Assembly (NCBI RefSeq): GCF_006782915.1 | Contig: NZ_VCNP01000056.1 | Coordinates: 992,001 to 1,056,000, forward strand | Source of the DNA: Streptomyces calvus | Lineage (GTDB): Bacteria; Actinomycetota; Actinomycetes; Streptomycetales; Streptomycetaceae | Direction of reading: 5' to 3' | Length of the DNA: 64,000 nt | In this document: one piece after another, positions 58,413 through 64,000 of the stretch | Position numbering within the stretch: the first letter of the stretch is position 1 | Layout: each line of letters opens with the position of its first letter | Position numbers and translations under genes: made by a program | The notes under the pieces: generated by a model | The model's database searches: none | What the model was told of the DNA's origin: nothing | The model's input: only the letters and a program-made list of their open reading frames with translations

Positions 58413-59615
58413 CTAGAAGGGGCTGATCGTCAGCTGCAGGCCCGTCGGGGCCGTGTCCTGGATGTACGAGGCGAAGTCGGCCACGTCGTCGAAGGCGAAG
58501 CCGTACGCCTTGCCGTCCTCGGTGGCCGTGTGCATGGCCTTGGAGTAGTGGTTGGTCAGCTCGGTGCCGTAGAAGACCGACGCGTCGGTGGTCGGCTGGT
58601 CGGGGTGGCTGAGGAGCGTCGAACGGTTGAAGCCGGCGCCCAGCACCGCGGCGACCGGCCCGGTGGTGCCGTCGTTCGGGGCGGCGAGGGCGCCGTCGCA
58701 GAACAGCACGTCCCGCGTCGACGGCTTGCCGAACGAGGCCTGGGCGGGCCCGTCGAAGGTGAACCGGTCGCCGCGCACCCGGCCGGTGAACGTGCCGGCA
58801 TTGGTGGTGATCTTGAGGTCCTTGCCGGTGTAGGTGCTCCACACCTCGTCGATGTACTGGGCGAAGTAGTCCTCGGCGAACAGGCCGGCGTCCAGCCCGT
58901 GGCCGGGGGCGATGATCCGGGTCTCGTCCACGACGAGCCGGGAGAAGGCCTCCACCTCCTTGACGGCGGCGAACGCGGCCGCGCGGCCGCCCTCGCGCAC
59001 GGTGCCGGTCGTCTGCTCCTTGGAGCCGGTGAGCCGGATGCTCAGCGGCACGCTGAACATGTCGACCATCGTCGTGTTGCAGAACATGCCGGAGGAGTTG
59101 TACGTGAACTCGGCGCAGTCGTGCAGCACGCCGTAGTTGGGGTCGGAGGAGACCCAGCCGGCCGGGTACTGCAGCGCGGCGTTGCCGTTGCCGTCCGTGA
59201 CGGCCTTCAGCTTGAGCTTCCCGCCGAGCGCCACGTAGATCCGGCCCGACATGTACGGCAGGGACAGCTTGGTCTCGCCGCCGGACAGGCTGATCGCGTA
59301 GTCGGTGAAGCCGTCGGAGCCGTTGTCGGACGCGGCGATCGGGGCCAGCGTGCCGTCGGGGGTGAGGCGCACCTGACGGCCGTCCGCGTTGCCCACGACG
59401 TACAGGTGCACGTTCGCGTTGTCGAAGGAGCCGCTGTTGTTCACGATCGTCAGCGGCAGGGGCCCCGCCGCCGCGGCTTTGGCCCTGCGCTCACCGGACT
59501 GCCCCGCGAGGGCGTGCGGAGCGAGCGCGGCCGCGGCGGGGACGGCCACGGCGGCTCCGCCGAGGGCGAAGAGAAGCTTGCGGCGGCCGAGGTTGCGCTG
59601 GTGACGAGGAGTCAT
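58413..59615 (-). CDS. Secreted GH64 endo-beta-1,3-glucanase
   Basis: A 400-aa exported glycoside hydrolase from ATG 59615 (CAGGAGA upstream). The signal region GRRKLLFALGGAAVAVPAAA has a twin Arg followed by Lys-Leu-Leu, so Tat export is likely. The mature part matches GH64 laminaripentaose-producing beta-1,3-glucanases: PLPLTIVNNSG, CAEFTYNSSGMFCNTTMVDM, FSVPLSIRLTG and DAGLFAEDYFAQYIDEVW, with conserved acidic residues for inverting hydrolysis. No carbohydrate-binding module is attached. The substrate would be fungal or curdlan-type beta-1,3-glucan. Two LacI-type operator sequences lie in its 407-base upstream region. Confidence 0.93.
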   Translation of the reverse strand: MTPRHQRNLGRRKLLFALGGAAVAVPAAAALAPHALAGQSGERRAKAAAAGPLPLTIVNNSGSFDNANVHLYVVGNADGRQVRLTPDGTLAPIAASDNGSDGFTDYAISLSGGETKLSLPYMSGRIYVALGGKLKLKAVTDGNGNAALQYPAGWVSSDPNYGVLHDCAEFTYNSSGMFCNTTMVDMFSVPLSIRLTGSKEQTTGTVREGGRAAAFAAVKEVEAFSRLVVDETRIIAPGHGLDAGLFAEDYFAQYIDEVWSTYTGKDLKITTNAGTFTGRVRGDRFTFDGPAQASFGKPSTRDVLFCDGALAAPNDGTTGPVAAVLGAGFNRSTLLSHPDQPTTDASVFYGTELTNHYSKAMHTATEDGKAYGFAFDDVADFASYIQDTAPTGLQLTISPF

Positions 59616-59702
59616 GTGGGGGTCTCCTGGAGTGTTCGTGCGGCTTCCTGACCGCGCCGGGCCGGCGTGGGGGGACGGACACGGGAGGCGCCCTCGGCGT
59701 GC

Positions 59703-59716
59703 TGAGAGCGCTCTCA
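59703..59716. promoter_or_regulatory. LacI-family operator upstream of GH64 gene
   Basis: TGAGAGCGCTCTCA is a perfect 14-bp palindrome 88 bases before the GH64 start. It differs from the CebR-like site at 3379 only by the symmetric G-to-A change at position 3 (and C-to-T at 12), so a related but distinct regulator is likely. Confidence 0.8.
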
Positions 59717-59903
59717 TGCCCGCGGGCCGGGACCGGCGCGGGTTTCGATGGTAGGGACAGCGACGGGTCCCGCCAATGGTCCGACTTGTCCTCAACCCGC
59801 GTTGACCTGCGCCTACTTGAAACGCCGACGAAGAGCCCACGAGGGCTTAACCGGCCTTTAAGGGTGACTTAAGGCGAGCGGAGCGGGCGAACACGGAGCG
59901 CGC

Positions 59904-59916
59904 TGAGAGCGCTCCA
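59904..59916. promoter_or_regulatory. Second, imperfect LacI-type site in GH64 upstream region
   Basis: TGAGAGCGCTCCA matches the site at 59703 with one base missing in the right arm. It lies 201 bases further upstream, still in the 59616-60022 gap, which holds no gene. Confidence 0.55.
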
Positions 59917-60022
59917 TTGCGCAGCGGACGGGGAGGACGGGCGGGGCGCGGGACGGGGCGGGCAGGAGCGGCAGGGTGTGCGAGGGCTTCGAAGTGCCGA
60001 GCTGGCGTCACCCGGTGAGCGA

Positions 60023-61261
60023 CTACCTCGGGTCGGCTCGTACGTCGGCCGTCTCGACGCGGACGGCTCGGGCGCGGACCACGAAGGGCCGGGACAGGAC
60101 GGTGATGGCGACGGAGACCGCGGCCACGGCCGTGATGGCGGTGGCGGGGGCGGAGTGCTGGGCAACGCCGCCGGCGACCGCGGCTCCGATGCCCTGCCAC
60201 GTCATCCGCCCGGCGGACTCGACTCCCTGGACCTGGCCGCGGACCGGATCGGGGGTCAGCTCCAGAAGTTGCTCCTGGAGCGGCAGGGTGGCGGCGAACC
60301 CGGCACTGGCGATGCACACCGCGGCTGTCGCCACCGGCACCGGCGGGTGGAGGACGAACAGCAGGTAAGGGACGGCGAGCAGCAGTCGCAGGGGGAACGC
60401 ACAGCGGCGTCGCTGCCCGGCGGTGAGCAGTCGGCCGACCGTCAGGTCACCGAGGAGCATGCCTGCCGATCCGGCGGCCAGGAAGGCGCCGGCGTGCTCC
60501 GGGGCGTAGGAGATGAACAGCGCCTCGCAACCGACGACCAGGCCGTTGGGGACCCACAGGTTCAGCAGCAGCGCGCGGTGGCCGGAGTGGGAGAAGAGCG
60601 CGATGTTCGTCTTCCAGGTCCGGCGCAGTCCGGGCCGGGAGGCCGGACGGATCGAGCGTTCCCGGACAGTCGCCGCCACGATGACCGATCCGGCTCCGGT
60701 CAGGGCCGCCGCGGCGACGAAGACCTCCTGCGGGCTCAGGTACCGCAGAAGTACCGCGCCGGTGGCGTAGCCGAGGACGGCCGTGCCGCCCGAGGTGATG
60801 TTCATCAGTGAACGTGCCAGTGCGTACGTGGAGTCCGGCACCACCTCGGCGAGCAACCCCATCCGTGTTCCCGTGCCCAGGGACTGGAGGAATCCCAGCA
60901 CGAGGAGCAGGCCGAACCGGGCGGCGAGCGGCAGCCCGGGAACCGCCTGTGCGGCCACACCCACGAGCGAGACGCACTGGAGCGCGACGAGGGTCCGGCG
61001 CGGGCGCTTTCCGTCCGCGACCGACATGAGCGTCAGCGCACCGAGCACCGTCGCGAACGTGGAGCCGTACATGCTGACGGCGGTCAGGAACGGGGAGTTG
61101 GTCCGATGGTTGACCAGCGTGCCGAGCGCGAAGCCCGACAAGGTGCTCGCGGCGACCGTCAGGGTGAAGCCGGCGTACAAGCCGGCGAACTCACGGTTGC
61201 GGAGCAGGCCACGGTAGCCGGCGGTGGGAGACGTGCTGGGTGCGGAGGTGTCGGAAGGCAT
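60023..61261 (-). CDS. MFS transporter
   Basis: A 412-aa major-facilitator protein with 12 predicted membrane helices, from ATG 61261. It has the MFS loop motif VADGKRPRRTLV between helices 2 and 3. The C-terminal half contains LNLWVPNGLVVGCEALF and GFAATLPLQEQLLELTPDPV. The pattern resembles drug-efflux-type MFS exporters. The substrate is unknown. Its ribosome binding site GGAGG lies inside the 3' arm of a terminator-like hairpin that ends 2 bases before the start codon (61263-61302), so expression is probably controlled at that point. It is on the same strand as the Gfo/Idh/MocA gene, separated by 327 bases. Confidence 0.9.
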   Translation of the reverse strand: MPSDTSAPSTSPTAGYRGLLRNREFAGLYAGFTLTVAASTLSGFALGTLVNHRTNSPFLTAVSMYGSTFATVLGALTLMSVADGKRPRRTLVALQCVSLVGVAAQAVPGLPLAARFGLLLVLGFLQSLGTGTRMGLLAEVVPDSTYALARSLMNITSGGTAVLGYATGAVLLRYLSPQEVFVAAAALTGAGSVIVAATVRERSIRPASRPGLRRTWKTNIALFSHSGHRALLLNLWVPNGLVVGCEALFISYAPEHAGAFLAAGSAGMLLGDLTVGRLLTAGQRRRCAFPLRLLLAVPYLLFVLHPPVPVATAAVCIASAGFAATLPLQEQLLELTPDPVRGQVQGVESAGRMTWQGIGAAVAGGVAQHSAPATAITAVAAVSVAITVLSRPFVVRARAVRVETADVRADPR

Positions 61262-61262
61262 G

Positions 61263-61302
61263 AAAAAAGCCTCCGGGCACACCCACGTGGCGTGCCGAAG
61301 GC
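61263..61302 (-). promoter_or_regulatory. Terminator-like hairpin with T6 burying MFS ribosome binding site
   Basis: Read on the minus strand, GCCTTCGG pairs with CCGGAGGC (one G-T wobble) and encloses a second 6-bp stem. Six T follow, then C and the ATG. A -10-like TAAAAT is at 61313-61318. The ribosome binding site is within the right arm. It is the only stem with a T-tract that I found in the window. Confidence 0.75.
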
Positions 61303-61500
61303 CAACGCACCCATTTTAGCACCGGGTTGTCCGGCGTCCTGGGCCGTGACGTCGCGGGCCGGGACCGTCGGCCCCTCGAGGCCGCGCTCACGGCACCGGC
61401 CGCGCCAGGACAGCCCACGCGCCCGGCGGGAGTTCCACGGGTTCGCCGCCGAGGTCCGCGTGGGGGTGTCCGCGCCGGAGTCGTTCACGCGCCGGCGCCC

Positions 61501-61632
61501 GGTCGGGGCGTTCCGTCGCGCAGCAGTGCCTCGGCCGTGGCCAGGTCAGGGCGTTCTGTCGCGCAGCAGTGCCTCCGCCGTGGCCCGGTCAGGGCGTTCC
61601 GTCGCGCAGCAGCGCCTCGGCCGTGGCCAGGG
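61501..61632. repeat. Three tandem 43-bp copies at end of oxidoreductase gene
   Basis: A 43-bp unit beginning GGTC(A/G)GGGCGTTC is repeated three times with few changes (register points at 61506, 61549 and 61592). The last copy holds the final codons and stop of the oxidoreductase gene; the other two lie after its stop. Because 43 is not a multiple of three, the copies are in different frames. Confidence 0.85.
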
Positions 61633-62479
61633 TTTCGGTGACGCGGAGGGCGAATGCCGCGTCGCACGGGTGGGCGGTGCCCGTGGCGGCCGCGGTGAGG
61701 AGCGCGTCCAGGGCCCGGGTGAGGGCCGGGACCGGCCCGTCGGTGGCCTCCGGGAGGTGCGTGACCCCGGACTCGCCGCGGAGTTCGACCGCGGCGCCCG
61801 CCGCGGCCGGCGGAGCGGTCAGGCTCAGGGTGAGGCTGCTCGACGCGCCGCTCGCGTGGTCGAGGACGAGATACACGGTGTCCCCGGGACCGTACGCGGC
61901 CGCCGTCACCCGCCGGGGGTCGCCGAGCACCGGCAGCAGCACGGACAGGGCGTGCGGGCCGACGTCCCACAGCGCGCCCTTCTCCCGCCGCCACGCAGAG
62001 GCGGCGAAAGGGCTGTCCCCGGCGGTGAACACCGCCCCGAGCCACTGCGCCCGCCCGGTGAACCAGCCGCCCACCCGGGCCTGTTCGGTGATCCACTCCT
62101 GCGGGCCGGGCTGGAAGCGGGTGGTGAAGAACACCACCGACGCGACCCGGGCCTCGGCCGCCGCCTCGACCACCGCCCGCCCTTGCGCGACCGTCGGCGC
62201 GAGCGGCTTGTCGAGCAGCAGATGACAGCCGGCCCGGGCCGCCCGCACCGCCGACTCGGCCTGTACCGCGGGCGGCAGCGCGACGGCGACGGCGTCCACG
62301 TCGGCGTACAGGGCGTCCACGTCGTCGTAGGCCCGGACGCCATGGAGGGCCGCCAGTTCCCGGGCGGCCTCGGGCCGGCGGCCCCACACGCCGGTGAACT
62401 CGACGTCCGGGTGACCGTCGAGCGCGGGCGCGTGCGCCATCCGCGCCCACGGTCCGGTGCCGAGCAGTCCGATCCGCAT
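61589..62479 (-). CDS. Gfo/Idh/MocA family oxidoreductase
   Basis: A 296-aa NAD(P)-dependent sugar-type dehydrogenase. The Rossmann motif is GLLGTGPWARMAHAPAL; the family EKP motif appears as DKPLAPT. The C-terminal beta-sheet domain includes the GPHALSVLLPVLGDP histidine region. The family average is about 330-390 residues, so this one is short. The stop lies within the third copy of a 43-bp tandem repeat. The outermost repeat could encode a longer tail (RDGTPRPGAGA), which suggests an older, longer end. It is divergent from a LacI regulator, which likely controls it. Confidence 0.88.
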   Translation of the reverse strand: MRIGLLGTGPWARMAHAPALDGHPDVEFTGVWGRRPEAARELAALHGVRAYDDVDALYADVDAVAVALPPAVQAESAVRAARAGCHLLLDKPLAPTVAQGRAVVEAAAEARVASVVFFTTRFQPGPQEWITEQARVGGWFTGRAQWLGAVFTAGDSPFAASAWRREKGALWDVGPHALSVLLPVLGDPRRVTAAAYGPGDTVYLVLDHASGASSSLTLSLTAPPAAAGAAVELRGESGVTHLPEATDGPVPALTRALDALLTAAATGTAHPCDAAFALRVTETLATAEALLRDGTP

Positions 62480-62549
62480 GCCGCCGCCTCTCCGGGGCCG
62501 GCGTCCGCCGCCGGACCGTCTGTGTTCGTCGCGGGTCCCTGGCGCGCGC

Positions 62550-62572
62550 TACTGACGCGCTCCAGGTCAGTA
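62550..62572. promoter_or_regulatory. Inverted repeat TACTGAC-N9-GTCAGTA between divergent genes
   Basis: Perfect 7-bp arms (62550-62556 and 62566-62572) lie between the oxidoreductase and LacI genes. They are candidates for the operator of the LacI protein. Confidence 0.6.
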
Positions 62573-62667
62573 CGATGATCCCGGACGAAATGTCGTGTCA
62601 ACAGCCGCTCGCCGGACACCGCGGGAGCCCGCGGGGGCGGGCGGACGCCGGAGGGTGTGGTTCACGA

Positions 62668-63717
62668 GTGGACGGATCGGGCAGGTCGCGGCCCACGATG
62701 GCGGACGTCGCCGCGAAGGCGGGGGTGTCCCGCGCGCTGGTCTCGATCGTCTTCCGCAACCAGCCGGGAGCGGGCCGCGAGACCCGCGAGCGGGTGCTGC
62801 GCGTGGCCGACGAGATCGGCTACCGCCCCGACAGCGCCGCCCGGCTGCTGGCCCGCGGGCGCAGCCGCACGCTCGGCGTGATGTTCACCGTGCACCAGAC
62901 CTTCCACATGGACCTGATCGAGGGCATCTACCCGGAGGCCGAGCGGCTCGGCTACGACGTCCTGCTCTCGGCGGCCGCGCGGGGCCGCAGCGAGTCCCAG
63001 GCGGCCGAGGCGCTGCTCGGGCACCGCTGTGAGGCGCTCATCCTGCTCGGGGCCGACGCCGATCAGGAGTGTCTCGAACAGCTGGGGCGGCGCCTGGTCA
63101 CCGTCTCGGTCAGCCGTCGCGTCCCCAACGCCCCGGTCGATTTCGTGCACACCGCGGAGGGCAAGGGCGTACGCCAGGCGATGGACCACCTGGTGGGGCT
63201 GGGGCACCGCAGGATCGTGCACATCGACGGCGGGCGCGGCCCCGGCTCCGCCGAGCGGCGGCGCGCGTACCGGGCCGCGATGCGCCGCCACGGCCTGGAG
63301 GCCGAACTGAGGGTGATCCCGGGCGAGCACACCGAGCGGTCCGGCATCGAGACCGGCCGGATGCTGCTGGCGGAGCGCGACCGGGGGGTACCGCTGCCGA
63401 CCGCCGTCCTCGCGGGCAACGACCGGTGCGCGATGGGCCTGTTGATGGTCATGACGCGGGCAGGCGTTGACGTCCCGGGCGACCTGTCCGTGGTCGGCTA
63501 CGACGACAGTCATCTGTCCCATCTGATGCCGATCGGCCTGACCACGGTCCGCCAGGACGCCGCCCTGATGGCCGAGCACGCGGTGCGGTTCGCCGTGGAG
63601 CGGCTGCGGGACGAGGAACTCGGCCCGCGCGAGGCGGTGCTGGACCCGAAACTGGTGGTGCGGGGCACGAGCGGTCCGCCCCGCGACGGGGACGGGCTCA
63701 GCCCTCTGGCCGGCTGA
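62668..63717 (+). CDS. LacI family transcriptional regulator
   Basis: A 349-aa regulator. GTG 62668 is preferred because the protein then starts just before the LacI helix-turn-helix (TMADVAAKAGVSRALVSIVF); GGAGGG is 12 bases upstream, rather far, and ATG 62575 is an alternative. The periplasmic-binding-protein-like sensor domain (about 70-335) ends GYDDSHLSHLMPIGLTTV then RQD. A sugar ligand is expected. It diverges from the Gfo/Idh/MocA oxidoreductase with a perfect inverted repeat between. Its tail overlaps the convergent VOC gene by 20 bases. Confidence 0.9.
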   Translation: MDGSGRSRPTMADVAAKAGVSRALVSIVFRNQPGAGRETRERVLRVADEIGYRPDSAARLLARGRSRTLGVMFTVHQTFHMDLIEGIYPEAERLGYDVLLSAAARGRSESQAAEALLGHRCEALILLGADADQECLEQLGRRLVTVSVSRRVPNAPVDFVHTAEGKGVRQAMDHLVGLGHRRIVHIDGGRGPGSAERRRAYRAAMRRHGLEAELRVIPGEHTERSGIETGRMLLAERDRGVPLPTAVLAGNDRCAMGLLMVMTRAGVDVPGDLSVVGYDDSHLSHLMPIGLTTVRQDAALMAEHAVRFAVERLRDEELGPREAVLDPKLVVRGTSGPPRDGDGLSPLAG

Positions 63718-64000
63718 TGTCGACCATCCACGGGATGCCGAAGCGGTCCGTGCACATCCCGAAGACGTCTCCCCACATCTGCTTCTCCAGCGGCACGGAC
63801 ACCGAGCCGCCGCTGGAGAGTTTCTCCCAGTAGCCGCGCAGCGTGGACTCGTCCTCGCCGCTGACGCTCACGGCGAAGGTGTTGCCGGGACTGTGCTCCA
63901 TGCCCGGCGGCATGTCGGCGCCCATGAGGGTGAAGCCCTCGGTGGTCCTGAGCATGCCGTGCATGATCTTGTCGGCGTTCTCGGCGCCGGGCTGCCCGAA
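63698..64000 (-). CDS. VOC/PhnB-like protein (partial, start beyond window)
   Basis: The C-terminal about 100 residues of a glyoxalase-fold protein of the PhnB / 3-demethylubiquinone-methyltransferase-like group. The visible part includes MHGMLRTTEGFTLMGADMPP, then FAVSVSGEDESTLRGYWEKL and the ending WGDVFGMCTDRFGIPWMVDI. The reading frame stays open to the window edge (GAENADKIMHGM), so the true start lies beyond 64000. Full-length members have about 135-145 residues. Function is unknown. It overlaps the LacI gene by 20 bases tail to tail. Confidence 0.85.
   Translation of the reverse strand, partial: FGQPGAENADKIMHGMLRTTEGFTLMGADMPPGMEHSPGNTFAVSVSGEDESTLRGYWEKLSSGGSVSVPLEKQMWGDVFGMCTDRFGIPWMVDISRPEG

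Overview
The window is typical Streptomyces chromosome: very high GC, strong third-position G/C bias, frequent GTG starts (and one clear TTG), mycothiol-linked metabolism, a subtilisin inhibitor, streptogrisin-type proteases, Fic/Doc and TetR families, and several SpoIIE-type phosphatases. No rRNA, tRNA, CRISPR array, insertion sequence, phage module or replication origin was seen. The order of the 3-23 kb segment (GH9 endoglucanase, SSI inhibitor, NHLM-type export operon, streptogrisin-like protease) recalls from memory the S. coelicolor SCO0765-SCO0752 stretch. I could not check that here.

Layout. 0-9.8 kb: a DUF4232 lipoprotein, a PAS/GAF/SpoIIE/HATPase sensor phosphatase, a secreted GH9 cellulase under a perfect CebR-like operator, a ribbon-helix-helix/degenerate-Fic pair, a sigma-like/zinc-finger/membrane/ricin-lectin fusion protein, and an FMN-dependent 2-hydroxyacid oxidase. 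10-15 kb: an esterase, the SSI inhibitor, a suspicious G/C homopolymer block, and an overlapping three-gene unit (heme-oxygenase-fold iron enzyme, NPPY methyltransferase, CDGSH protein) behind a Ppx/GppA-like protein. 15.1-23.2 kb: a compact unmodified-bacteriocin-like system, namely a 71-aa double-glycine precursor, a strong hairpin, an HlyD-like adaptor, a C39-peptidase ABC exporter and an NHLM-type ABC exporter. A streptogrisin-like secreted protease diverges from the precursor. 23.2-28.7 kb: two divergent SpoIIE phosphatases and a CBS-pair protein. 28.7-41.3 kb: dTDP-glucose dehydratase with a phosphoesterase, a Tet-type ribosomal protection protein with a structured leader, a secreted beta-propeller opposite a TetR regulator, an ABC exporter, the mycothiol-dependent formaldehyde dehydrogenase/MBL pair, an SDR and a secreted L,D-transpeptidase. 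41.3-50.7 kb: a membrane-anchored S1 protease, a MalY-like lyase, a methyltransferase, a PPOX protein, a DUF35 protein and an ATP-grasp protein flanking a TetR regulator with matching operators on both sides, and a fourth SpoIIE phosphatase. 51-64 kb: an RpiR regulator, a GNAT, a P-loop kinase, a HAD phosphatase, a polytopic membrane protein, an orphan proteasome beta subunit, small conserved proteins, a GH64 beta-1,3-glucanase with LacI-type operators, an MFS transporter behind a terminator-like leader, and a Gfo/Idh/MocA oxidoreductase divergent from a LacI regulator.

How the genes work together. The themes are extracellular life (two polysaccharidases with related 14-bp palindromic operators, two S1 proteases plus a protease inhibitor, an L,D-transpeptidase and a dedicated peptide exporter) and signalling (four PP2C-type phosphatases, five classical DNA-binding regulators and one sigma-like membrane protein). 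The strongest candidates for undescribed biology are the Cys-less double-glycine peptide with its two-ABC export operon, the catalytically intact orphan proteasome beta subunit, the sigma-like/anti-sigma-like/lectin single chain, the degenerate Fic toxin pair, and the terminator-like leader that buries the ribosome binding site of the MFS gene.
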